From Natranaeroarchaeum sulfidigenes (GTDB lineage: Archaea > Halobacteriota > Halobacteria > Halobacteriales > Natronoarchaeaceae), in the NCBI RefSeq assembly GCF_017094485.1, contig NZ_CP064786.1:682001-746000 (forward strand): a stretch of DNA of 64,000 nucleotides, in the 5' to 3' direction. Below the pieces are notes generated by a model. That model did no database searches. It worked only from the letters and a program-made list of their open reading frames with translations, and had not been told where the DNA came from. The position numbers and the translations under genes were made by a program. Shown here in pieces: positions 56,556 through 64,000 of this stretch; within the stretch, counting starts at the first letter, position 1; each line of letters starts with the position of its first letter.

Positions 56556-57101
56556 CTACCACGGTTCGTCTTTCAGCCCGAGTTTGAACGCGATGATATT
56601 CGTCCCGACGTGCAGGACTGGCGTCAGGATCAGGACGGCGAGGATCACCGGCAGCGTGAACCACTGGATGAACCAGTCTGTGGCGACCAGTGCGGTTAGC
56701 ACGAGCGAGACGACGACGAAGTCCAGCTGGTCGATACCGGGGAAGGCCGCACCGCGTTCACGCCCCGTTCGGCGTTTCAGGAAGGACGCCAGAATGTCGC
56801 CAAGCATCGCTCCGGCGGCCAGTGCGAACAGCGCCGCGAGTGGGAACTCGGGGACAGTGAACGCAAACGCCGAGCTGACGCTTTCGGCGAGGAAATTCAA
56901 CAGGAGGCCGAGGCCAACACCCGCGAGGATGCCACCCGCAGTCCCCCGCCACGTTTTTCCGTCACCGAGGACACGCTTGTCGTTCCAGGTTCGCCCGCCA
57001 TCGATCGGTGGGCCGCCGCCGGTCAGCACGGCCGCGTTGTTGGGGACGTACGCGGGCAACATCAGCCAGAAGGCAACGACGACGATCTCCAGTGGATTCA
57101 T
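56556..57101 (-). CDS. carS: CDP-2,3-bis-(O-geranylgeranyl)-sn-glycerol synthase
   Basis: A 181-residue membrane enzyme that makes CDP-archaeol for polar lipid synthesis. Family motifs are LMLPAYVPNNAAVL near the start, DGGRTWNDKRVLGDGKTWRGTAGG, and AMLGDILASFLKRRTGRERGAAFPGIDQLDFVV. Five membrane helices are visible. The start at 57101 matches the conserved NPLEIVVVAFWLM. Confidence 0.95.
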   Translation of the reverse strand: MNPLEIVVVAFWLMLPAYVPNNAAVLTGGGPPIDGGRTWNDKRVLGDGKTWRGTAGGILAGVGLGLLLNFLAESVSSAFAFTVPEFPLAALFALAAGAMLGDILASFLKRRTGRERGAAFPGIDQLDFVVVSLVLTALVATDWFIQWFTLPVILAVLILTPVLHVGTNIIAFKLGLKDEPW

Positions 57102-57186
57102 ACACGGGTCTGTCGGCCGACCGGCATAAACACTCACGATTCTCGGCGGGGAACACTATACAACCCTACACTACCAACGGTCCGAT

Positions 57187-58023
57187 ATGCTCCCGCCGAT
57201 TGCGAACAACTTCGTCGCCGGAGAGACCCCCGCCGAAGCACTTGCTCACACCCGCGAGTACAACGAACACGGCATCGGCGTGATCCTCAACCTGCTCGGC
57301 GAGCACTACGATGCGCGCGCTGAGGCGGCCGCGGATCGGGACGCGTATCTCCAGCTGATAGAGGATATCGCGGCGGAGGATCTGCAGGCCTGTATCTCGG
57401 TCAAGCCCTCGCAGATAGGTCTCGACGTCGATCCAGAGTACTTCGAGACGAACCTCACAGCGATCGTCGAGCACGCCACACTGCGGGACGTGTTCGTCTG
57501 GGTCGATATGGAGGATCATACGACCACCGATACCACTATTGACGCATTCGAACCGCTTGCCCGCGAACACGGAACGGTGGGGCTCTGTTTGCAGGCAAAC
57601 CTGCAACGGACCCGCGAGGATCTCGAACGACTGGTCGATGTGCCGGGAAAGCTCCGACTCGTCAAGGGGGCCTACGACGAGCCAGCCGACATCTCTTACA
57701 GTCGCAAAGAGCGCGTCAACGCGGAGTACCGCGAGCTACTCCGGTACGCCTTCGAGCACCGCGAGTCCGGTGTCGCGGTCGGTAGTCACGACCCGGCGAT
57801 GATCGAGCACGCTCAGGAACTCCACGAGCGCCACGGGACCGACTTCGAGATCCAGATGCTGATGGGCGTCAGAGAATCCGCTCAGATCGATCTCGCTGAG
57901 GACTGTACGGTCTGGCAGTACGCGCCCTACGGCGATCGGTGGCTCTCATACTTTTACCGGCGCGTCATGGAGCGCAAGGAGAACGCGCTGTTCGCTGCGA
58001 GAGCGGTGCTCGGGCGATCCTGA
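57187..58023 (+). CDS. proline dehydrogenase
   Basis: A 278-residue FAD-dependent proline dehydrogenase of the short archaeal/Bacillus type. Motifs seen are ISVKPSQIGLDVD, VWVDMEDHTTTDTTIDAF, LCLQANLQRTREDLERL, LRLVKGAYDEPADISY, and QMLMGVRES with the ending YAPYGDRWLSYFYRRVMERKEN. It would oxidise proline to pyrroline-5-carboxylate at the membrane. No P5C dehydrogenase gene is next to it. Confidence 0.95.
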   Translation: MLPPIANNFVAGETPAEALAHTREYNEHGIGVILNLLGEHYDARAEAAADRDAYLQLIEDIAAEDLQACISVKPSQIGLDVDPEYFETNLTAIVEHATLRDVFVWVDMEDHTTTDTTIDAFEPLAREHGTVGLCLQANLQRTREDLERLVDVPGKLRLVKGAYDEPADISYSRKERVNAEYRELLRYAFEHRESGVAVGSHDPAMIEHAQELHERHGTDFEIQMLMGVRESAQIDLAEDCTVWQYAPYGDRWLSYFYRRVMERKENALFAARAVLGRS

Positions 58024-58091
58024 TCGTTTTTCCTCGCGCTCGACGGTGAAGGATAACAGCGCTCATTAGGGAGGACGCCGAAGTGGAAGTA

Positions 58092-58859
58092 ATGACAACA
58101 TGGAAACGGGACTTCGGGAGCGGTCTCGTCGTCCTGGTTCCGATCATCGTCACGCTCTGGGTGGTTATCTGGTTGGCCGGGTTCATCGCCGGGCTTCCGT
58201 TCGTCGCCGCCATCGACGGTGACCTGCTCGCGACTGTGGGGCTGGGTTGGCTTCCGACTGACCTGGTGCGAGTCATCGTAACCCTGCTCGTGTTCGTGTT
58301 ACTGGTGTTTGCAGTGGGGTATCTGATGCGGACCGCACTCGGGGGATTCGCCGAGAGCGCACTCGACGATCTGGTGAACCGTCTCCCGGGTCTTCGCGTC
58401 GTCTATAACGCCTCGAAGATGGCGGCCGAGACGGCACTGGGCGGGACCGACGCCCTTCAGACCCCGGTCAAGATAGAACCGTGGGACGATATGCGTCTCA
58501 CCGCGTTTAAAACCGGCAAGCAGACCAGCGACGGCCGGGAGATCCTCTTCATGCCGACCGCGCCGAACATCACTACTGGCTTCGTCATCGAGGTCGAACC
58601 CGAGGACATCCAGGAGGTCGATGAGCGCGTCGAGGAGGCGCTGACACGACTGCTGAGCGCTGGCTTCGGTGATTCCAACGGGAACGGGCCAGGAAGACAG
58701 AGTATCGGTGGGATCCCGATCGATGTACAGGAGGCGGCCGACACCGAGTACGGTCGGCTCGATCCGCGGCGGGTGTCGAGAGATCAGGAGGACAAACAGG
58801 GGTCCGACAACCGCAAACACGAAGACAGTACCGACGTGACGATCGAGTCCGACGAATAA
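58092..58859 (+). CDS. DUF502 family membrane protein
   Basis: A 255-residue protein. Two membrane helices (SGLVVLVPIIVTLWVVIWLAGFI; VTLLVFVLLVFAVGYLM) flank a short loop, followed by RLPGLRVVYNASKMAAETALG and EILFMPTAPNITTGFVIEVEPEDIQEV, all typical of DUF502. A polar C-terminal tail is rich in D, Q and N. Role unknown. Confidence 0.85.
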   Translation: MTTWKRDFGSGLVVLVPIIVTLWVVIWLAGFIAGLPFVAAIDGDLLATVGLGWLPTDLVRVIVTLLVFVLLVFAVGYLMRTALGGFAESALDDLVNRLPGLRVVYNASKMAAETALGGTDALQTPVKIEPWDDMRLTAFKTGKQTSDGREILFMPTAPNITTGFVIEVEPEDIQEVDERVEEALTRLLSAGFGDSNGNGPGRQSIGGIPIDVQEAADTEYGRLDPRRVSRDQEDKQGSDNRKHEDSTDVTIESDE

Positions 58860-58877
58860 CACGGGACGCTGGATGCT

Positions 58878-59807
58878 CTAGACGTAGGTGAACCAGTCGT
58901 CGTACTTCTCGGGTGGCGATTCGAGCATGTCGAAGAACTCCTGTTGAATCTCCTCGGTCACCGGCCCGCGCGTTCCTGAGCCGATCTCGACGTTGTCCAC
59001 CTGCCGGATCGGCGTGACCTCCGCGGCGGTCCCGGTGAAGAACAGTTCATCAGCCGTGTGCAACTCGCCGCGCCCGATCGTCGCCTGGTCGTGGACGGTG
59101 TAGCCCAGATCGCGGGCGACCTCGATGACGCTCTGGCGCGTGATGCCGTCGAGGATCGACTGGGAGAGCGCGGGCGTGTACAGCTCGCCGTCGCGGACGA
59201 GGAAGATATTCTCGCCGGGGCCTTCGGCGACGTAGCCCTCCTTGTCGAGCACGATTGCCTCGGTGAAGCCGTTTCGGCGGGCTTCCTCCCCAGCGAGCAT
59301 GCTGTTGACGTAGAGCCCGGTCGTCTTGGCGTTTGTCGGGATCTGACTGGAGGAGTGTTTCCGCCACGAGGAGACCATCACCTCGACGCCGTTTTCGAGG
59401 GCGTCCTCGCCGAGGTAGGTACCCCACGGCCAGCATGCGATGGCGGTGCGGGTCGGGCAGTCTTTCGGACTCACGCCGAGGCTGTTGTAGCCGTAGAAGG
59501 CGATCGGCCGGATGTAACAGGATTCGAGGTCCTGTCTGCGGATCAGCTCCATCGTCGCTTCGGTCAGTTCCTCGCGGTCGTGTTCGATCTCCATCTCGTA
59601 GGGCTTGCCGGACTCGTAAAATCGGTCGAGGTGGGCATCCCAGCGAAACAGAGCTGGGCCGTCCTCGGTGTCGTAACATCGCACACCCTCGAAGATGCCA
59701 GTACCGTAGTGCAGTCCGTGTGTGAGCACGTGGATCTGGGCGTCCTCCCAGTCCACGAACTCGCCGTCCATCCAGATGGTGTCGACGTCCATCTCGTCAA
59801 ATCCCAT
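58878..59807 (-). CDS. ilvE: branched-chain amino acid aminotransferase
   Basis: A 309-residue fold-type IV PLP enzyme for Leu, Ile and Val synthesis. It has WMDGEFVDWEDAQIHVLTHGLHYGTGIFEGVRCYDTE, the PLP lysine in SSQIPTNAKTTGLYVNSMLAGEEA, EAIVLDKEGYVAEGPGENIFLV and the ending FFTGTAAEVTPIRQVDN. The ATG at 59807 was chosen; ATG codons at 59813 and 59792 are alternatives. Confidence 0.95.
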   Translation of the reverse strand: MGFDEMDVDTIWMDGEFVDWEDAQIHVLTHGLHYGTGIFEGVRCYDTEDGPALFRWDAHLDRFYESGKPYEMEIEHDREELTEATMELIRRQDLESCYIRPIAFYGYNSLGVSPKDCPTRTAIACWPWGTYLGEDALENGVEVMVSSWRKHSSSQIPTNAKTTGLYVNSMLAGEEARRNGFTEAIVLDKEGYVAEGPGENIFLVRDGELYTPALSQSILDGITRQSVIEVARDLGYTVHDQATIGRGELHTADELFFTGTAAEVTPIRQVDNVEIGSGTRGPVTEEIQQEFFDMLESPPEKYDDWFTYV

Positions 59808-59915
59808 ATGCACTCAATTGAAGCCCGTGTTTAAAACGGTTTACGAGGAAGGATGACGACAGCAGCTCTTTGAGTCTACAGAAAGCCCTTTGTGTGGGTC
59901 GTCGACTCTGCAAGT

Positions 59916-61223
59916 ATGACACGGGAGCGAATGACGCCGGCGCGCGGTCGTCGCGAGGTGCTGGCGCTGGCCGGCGCGGTACAGGGCGCGCTGCTCGCCG
60001 GGTGTCTGGACGGGCTCGATAGCCCCGGTGGGGGGATGGGTGGGAGCATCGACGATCTCCCCACTCAAGATCTGGACCAGCTCGTTGCTGGCAACGACCA
60101 GTTCGCACTGGACGCCCTCGTGGAGTTGATCGAGGACACCCCCGAGGAGAACCTCTTTTTCTCACCGTATAGCATCCGCGCCGCGCTGGCGATGACGTGG
60201 GCGGGGGCGCGCGACGACACCGAGACGGCGATGGCCGACGCACTCGCCTTCGCGCTCGATCAGGACGAACAGCATGCCGCCTTCGCGGATCTGGACGCCG
60301 AACTCGATGCCCGTTCGGACGCCCAGGATAACAACGACGGCGAGCCGTTCACGCTCCGCGCGGTCAACGACGTCTGGGGGCGCGAGGAATACCCCTATCG
60401 GGACGAGTTTCTCGACACCCTCGACGAACACTACGGCGCAGAGCTCCGTTCGGTTCCCTTCGAGACTGATCCCGGGGCTGCTCGCACCGAGATCAACGAG
60501 TACATCGCCGAGCAGACGGAAGACCGGATCGACGAGTTACTCCCGCAGAACGCCGTCGATGCCTCGACCGTCCTCGTGCTGACCAACGCGATCTACTTTC
60601 ACGCGAGCTGGCTCCACCAGTTCAACGAGGGGGCGACCGAGCCCGCCGAGTTCACCGCGCTCGACGGCGAGACTGGGGAGGTCGAGATGATGTCTCAAGA
60701 ACAACGGTTCCCGTACGCCGAAGTCGATGGCCACCAGCTCGTCGACCTGCCCTACGTCGGCAACGAAGTGAGCATGATCGTGATATTGCCCGCCGAGGGC
60801 GAGTTCGAGGCCTTCGAGGAGGCTCTCGATCCGGCGACGCTCGGTGGACTGCTTGGCGAGCTATCCACGATTCAGGGGACGATCGAGCTACCGCGCTTCG
60901 AGTACGAGTCCTCGTTCGCGCTCAAAGAGGTCCTCTCGGCACTCGGGATGGAAGTCGCGTTCGACCTCGGTTCGGCCGACTTCAGCGGAATCGTCGAGGA
61001 CGGCGGGCTGGCGATCAGCGACGTCTGGCACGACGCCTTCGTATCGGTCGACGAGGAGGGAACTGAGGCCGCCGCGGCGACCGCGGTCGGAATGGAGGAG
61101 TCGGCACCACAGGACACCTTCGAGATGACCGTCGATCGACCGTTCCTCTTCTGTATCCGCGACCGGCCCACAGAGACGCTGCTGTTCGTCGGGCGGGTCG
61201 TCGACGCCGCGGCGGCGCAGTGA
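59916..61223 (+). CDS. serpin-family protease inhibitor, Tat lipoprotein
   Basis: A 435-residue serpin with a Tat-type signal (GRREVLALAGAV) and a lipobox LLAGC near residues 30-35, so it is probably exported folded and lipid-anchored. The serpin core is clear (NLFFSPYSIRAALAMTWAGARDDT, VLTNAIYFHASW, RPFLFCIRD). The hinge at about residue 380 is EEGTEAAAATAV, the inhibitory consensus; counting from it puts P1 near Ser in MEESAPQ, giving no strong prediction of target. An ATG at 59931 is an alternative start. Confidence 0.9.
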   Translation: MTRERMTPARGRREVLALAGAVQGALLAGCLDGLDSPGGGMGGSIDDLPTQDLDQLVAGNDQFALDALVELIEDTPEENLFFSPYSIRAALAMTWAGARDDTETAMADALAFALDQDEQHAAFADLDAELDARSDAQDNNDGEPFTLRAVNDVWGREEYPYRDEFLDTLDEHYGAELRSVPFETDPGAARTEINEYIAEQTEDRIDELLPQNAVDASTVLVLTNAIYFHASWLHQFNEGATEPAEFTALDGETGEVEMMSQEQRFPYAEVDGHQLVDLPYVGNEVSMIVILPAEGEFEAFEEALDPATLGGLLGELSTIQGTIELPRFEYESSFALKEVLSALGMEVAFDLGSADFSGIVEDGGLAISDVWHDAFVSVDEEGTEAAAATAVGMEESAPQDTFEMTVDRPFLFCIRDRPTETLLFVGRVVDAAAAQ

Positions 61224-61315
61224 TCGATCCGGCGGCGCCCGCGTTTCCCTGCGTCCCCACGTCCTCACGCCGACGTTTCACGGCGCTTATACCGCCCCCG
61301 TAACGAGTTGGTAGT

Positions 61316-61837
61316 ATGGCAAACGACGAACTCATTGCGGCGCTGCGGGACGCCGACGCGGTCCAGTACGGCGAGTTCGAGCTCTCTCACGGCGGGACGA
61401 GCGAGTACTACGTCGACAAGTACCTCTTCGAGACCGACCCGCACTGTCTCGAGTTGATCGCCGAAGCATTCGCTGAGCGGATCGACGATGAGAAACTCGC
61501 AGGCGTCGCGCTCGGTGCCGTCCCACTGGTCGCCGTTACCAGCGTCGAGACCGGTCAGCCTTACGTGATCGCCCGCAAGCAAAAAAAGGAGTACGGGACA
61601 GCGAATCTGATCGAGGGGCATCTCGACGACGGTGAGGAGATAGTCGTCCTCGAAGACATCGCGACGACCGGACAGAGCGCGGTCGACGCCGTAGAAGCGC
61701 TGCGCGATGCGGGTGCGACGGTCGACCGCGTGGTAGTCGTCGTCGACAGAAACGAAGGGGGGCGCGAGAACCTCGCTGAAATCGACGTCGAACTCGAATC
61801 GCTGGTGACAGCCGAGGAACTGCTGGCAGACTCCTAA
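61316..61837 (+). CDS. pyrE: orotate phosphoribosyltransferase
   Basis: A 173-residue PRTase for pyrimidine synthesis. [20 protein letters not shown] is the orotate/PRPP-side segment, [39 protein letters not shown] follows, and the PRPP loop is [20 protein letters not shown]. Short archaeal length is normal. It is followed after one base by the MFS gene. Confidence 0.95.
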   Translation: MANDELIAALRDADAVQYGEFELSHGGTSEYYVDKYLFETDPHCLELIAEAFAERIDDEKLAGVALGAVPLVAVTSVETGQPYVIARKQKKEYGTANLIEGHLDDGEEIVVLEDIATTGQSAVDAVEALRDAGATVDRVVVVVDRNEGGRENLAEIDVELESLVTAEELLADS

Positions 61838-61838
61838 A

Positions 61839-62996
61839 GTGGGTCGCACTCGACTCTTCGCCTCCCTGTGCGGGCTCGTCTTTCTCGTCAACCTCGCACG
61901 GATCATCTTCGCACCGTTGCTCGATGTCTTTATCGCGGAGTTCGCCATCGGTGAGGCCACGGCCGGGCTGGTCGTTACGCTTGCGTGGGTCGGTAGCGCC
62001 TCGCTTCGGCTGCCAACCGGCTGGTTGCTGACCAAAGTCCCACGGCATCATCTCGTGCTGGTGTCGGGGACGATCCTCGCAGGCTCGTCGGCGGTGGCGG
62101 CGACCGCAACGACGGTGCCACACCTGATGATCGGGACCTTCCTCATGGGGATCGCTTCGGGGGTCTACTTCGTTTCGGCGAACCCACTGGTGAGCGAACT
62201 GTTTCCCGACCGGGTTGGTCGGGTGATGGGGGTCCACGGCGCGGCCAGTCAGGTCGCAGCGGTCGTCGCGGCCCCGCTGGTCGCGCTGACGCTGTTCGTG
62301 AACTGGCGGCTCTCGCTGTGGCTCATCGCCGTTGGCGCGGGTGCTGTTACCCTCTATATCTACGTGGTCGCAGGTCAGACGGACCTCCCCGACGCCGGTC
62401 GGGAGGATAGCGATCTGATCGCTGGCGCGCTTTCGGAGTGGCGACTCATCGGGACAGCGCTCGCTATCGCTGGCATCACCGTCTTCATCTGGCAGGGTGT
62501 GTTCAACTTTTACGAACTCTACATGCAGTCGAAGGGGCTCTCCCGGGGCATGTCGAGCACGATGCTCACGCTGGTGTTTGCTGCGGGGATCCCCGCCTTC
62601 TTCGTCGGTGGCGATCTCGCGGATCGACTCCCAAAAATTCCCTACCTGCTTGGTATCGTCGGAACCTTCGCCGCAAGCCTGTTCGTCTTGACGACCGTCG
62701 AAAGCCTTCCTGGACTGATTGCTGTCACTGTCGTTATCGGCTTTGTCATCCACACGCTCTTCCCTGCAGTCGATACCTACGTCCTCGGGACGCTCCCCGA
62801 CGAGACCCGCGGGAGCGCCTACGCGGTCTTCAGCTCCATCTGGATGCTCAGCCAGTCGCTGGGGTCGTATGTACTTGGTGTCTTCATCGAGGGGGGCTAC
62901 ACCTACGACGAGGTGTTCGCCGCCAGCGCGGTCGTTCTGGGTGCGAGCGTCGTCATACTGTTCATCGTCGACCGGACCGGGCGGCTGCCGAGCTGA
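61839..62996 (+). CDS. MFS transporter
   Basis: A 385-residue 12-helix major facilitator transporter beginning with GTG at 61839, one base after the pyrE stop. Helices are clear throughout (SLCGLVFLVNLARIIFAPLLDVFI..., FVIHTLFPAVDTYVLGTLPDETRGSAYAVFSSIW). Coupling to pyrE suggests cotranscription but not a substrate; nucleobase transport is only a guess. Confidence 0.88.
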   Translation: MGRTRLFASLCGLVFLVNLARIIFAPLLDVFIAEFAIGEATAGLVVTLAWVGSASLRLPTGWLLTKVPRHHLVLVSGTILAGSSAVAATATTVPHLMIGTFLMGIASGVYFVSANPLVSELFPDRVGRVMGVHGAASQVAAVVAAPLVALTLFVNWRLSLWLIAVGAGAVTLYIYVVAGQTDLPDAGREDSDLIAGALSEWRLIGTALAIAGITVFIWQGVFNFYELYMQSKGLSRGMSSTMLTLVFAAGIPAFFVGGDLADRLPKIPYLLGIVGTFAASLFVLTTVESLPGLIAVTVVIGFVIHTLFPAVDTYVLGTLPDETRGSAYAVFSSIWMLSQSLGSYVLGVFIEGGYTYDEVFAASAVVLGASVVILFIVDRTGRLPS

Positions 62997-63037
62997 CGAA
63001 CTCGGGCGCGTGAGGAACTCATCATCGATATTCCCTT

Positions 63038-63076
63038 ACTTCGAATACTGTAGCAATATGCTACAAGTATTGAAGT
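63038..63076. repeat. array C: inverted pair of the 17-base element
   Basis: ACTTCGAATACTGTAGC (63038-63054) on the plus strand is followed by GCTACAAGTATTGAAGT (63060-63076), which is the same element reversed, with the same 22-base offset as arrays A and B. The flanking bases extend the symmetry by one on each side. It lies between the convergent stops of the MFS gene and the Gfo/Idh gene, so it is not upstream of either. Confidence 0.78.
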
Positions 63077-63093
63077 ACATAACTGAAACGAGT

Positions 63094-64000
63094 CTACCCG
63101 CTTCGCGCGTTTTCGAGCAGCGTCTGCACGTCGACGCGCTCCCCTCGTTCGGCCGAGATGGCTGCCGCCTCGGCGAGTGCGATGGCCCACAGGCCGTACT
63201 CGGGCGGTACCGCAACCGCCGAGTCGTTGCGGATCGCATCGAGCAGGTTCTCCAGTTTTGCCTCGGTCAGAGTGACGAAGTCCGTCTCGCCCTCCACTGG
63301 AATCGACGCCGGTTCCCCGCCCGGGTCGGTTCGCGTCACGCCGCTCTCGTCCTGAGAGACTCTTCCGTCAGTACCGTAGATGTTCAGCGAGTCACCGACA
63401 TCCGGCGTTGTTGGGCCATTGCCCACGAGCGCGGCGCTCGCGGTCACTCGCCCGTCCTCGCGCTCAAGTTCCACGGAGAGCGCGCTGTTGATGTCGACGC
63501 CCGTCCCGTGCTCGTCGATCGTCGCGCTCACCGAGACCGGCTCGGCGTCGAGCGTCCACAGCAGGACGTCGAGCAGGTGCGAGCCCGAGTCATAGAGAAA
63601 GCCACCGCCGGATAGCTCGGGATCGCCACGCCACGTCTTCGCGTAGTCGACCCAGTCCTGTTCGAGGTGACAGTCCACGAAGTGTGGCTCGCCGATCATC
63701 CCCGACTCGATACACTCGCGGAGTTCGCGAAAACGCGGATCGAAGTGACGCTGGTAGCCCACTTGCACCTGCTGATTCGACGCCGCAGCGGCATCGACGA
63801 GCGTAACGGCGTCCTCGACGGTCGTGGTCATCGGCTTCTCGACGTGGACATGCGCCCCGGCGTCGAGGGCCTGTAGTACCTGTTCGTGGTGGACCGAGTG
63901 GATCGAGGCGATGTTCACGATATCCGGCGCGTGCTCGTCGAGGAGTTCGTCGGTCGTCTCGTACGCCGGGGCGTCGAACTCGCTTGCGAACGTCTTTCGG
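63094..64000 (-). CDS. Gfo/Idh/MocA-family oxidoreductase (5' end outside window)
   Basis: The frame is open to the right window edge, so 302 residues of the C-terminal part are seen and the N-terminal NAD-binding glycine-rich motif is missing. Visible family parts are VNIASIHSVHHEQVLQALDAGAHVHVEKPMT (EKP motif), VGYQRHFDPRF, and GGGFLYDSGSHLLDVLLWTL. It would act on a sugar or similar polyol. The gene probably begins about 60-80 codons beyond the edge. Confidence 0.9.
   Translation of the reverse strand, partial: RKTFASEFDAPAYETTDELLDEHAPDIVNIASIHSVHHEQVLQALDAGAHVHVEKPMTTTVEDAVTLVDAAAASNQQVQVGYQRHFDPRFRELRECIESGMIGEPHFVDCHLEQDWVDYAKTWRGDPELSGGGFLYDSGSHLLDVLLWTLDAEPVSVSATIDEHGTGVDINSALSVELEREDGRVTASAALVGNGPTTPDVGDSLNIYGTDGRVSQDESGVTRTDPGGEPASIPVEGETDFVTLTEAKLENLLDAIRNDSAVAVPPEYGLWAIALAEAAAISAERGERVDVQTLLENARSG

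Noticed and set aside
61536-62753. A 405-codon minus-strand frame opposite pyrE and the MFS gene
   Set aside because: Composition is Arg/Asp/Gln-rich without domains, and both plus-strand genes have clear family signatures.

Overview
The window looks like a stretch of haloarchaeal chromosome (class Halobacteria). The proteins are strongly acidic, GC is high, most genes are packed on both strands with 1-4 base overlaps, and likely starts often sit 25-30 bases after an A/T-rich TATA element rather than behind a ribosome binding site. Euryarchaeal and halophile-specific families are present: the RPA1/RPAP/phosphoesterase operon, CDP-archaeol synthase, diphthine synthase, split glycine decarboxylase, MBF1, type II GAPDH, and several small zinc-ribbon or DUF proteins. 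The genus cannot be fixed from the sequence alone.

Layout. 0-10 kb: an Lhr-type helicase, a CAP-domain protein, the ssDNA-binding operon rpa1-rpap1-rpe, DUF2150, a TatD-type hydrolase and a NYN nuclease. 10-16.5 kb: glycine cleavage genes gcvT-gcvH then gcvPA-gcvPB, with a shrunken LD-carboxypeptidase remnant between the pairs, followed by a NikR-like regulator and a CDF metal transporter. 16.5-25.5 kb: cobalamin adenosyltransferase, adenine deaminase with an MBL hydrolase, tRNA-Val(CAC), catalase-peroxidase, a C-terminally anchored surface protein and a HEAT-repeat protein. 25.5-30.2 kb: cysE, an acyl-CoA dehydrogenase, two neighbouring small genes that each look frameshifted by one base, MBF1, dphB and a thioredoxin-fold protein. 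30.4-38.8 kb: a large pilin-anchored surface protein with a lower-GC 3' half, HMG-CoA synthase (isoprenoid lipids), a methyltransferase, hpt facing an XRE regulator, and small membrane proteins. 38.9-47.1 kb: central carbon metabolism (pgi, type II gap, type I gap, pgk) mixed with ribosomal protein L10e, an ATP-grasp ligase, Hsp20 and a CPBP protease. 47.2-58.9 kb: an aminopeptidase-like protein, PAP2 phosphatase, a glutaryl-CoA dehydrogenase-like gene, an amidotransferase, an alpha/beta hydrolase lacking the usual serine, a second CPBP protease, carS, proline dehydrogenase and DUF502. 58.9-64 kb: ilvE, a lipoprotein serpin, pyrE, an MFS transporter and the 3' part of a Gfo/Idh/MocA oxidoreductase that runs off the window.

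The most unusual structure is a family of 17-base elements (consensus ACTTCRANNNNTGTAGY) placed exactly 22 bases apart in three intergenic sites: three direct copies before the TatD-type gene (9476-9536), three direct copies before the glutaryl-CoA dehydrogenase-like gene (53026-53086), and one inverted pair between convergent genes at 63038-63076. They look like cooperative protein-binding arrays and I do not recognise the regulator. Also notable are a 64-base tandem repeat that copies the 3' end and hairpin of the glutaryl-CoA dehydrogenase-like gene, a possible leaderless 13-codon leader overlapping the gcvPA start behind a perfect palindrome, and a dyad over the CDF promoter.
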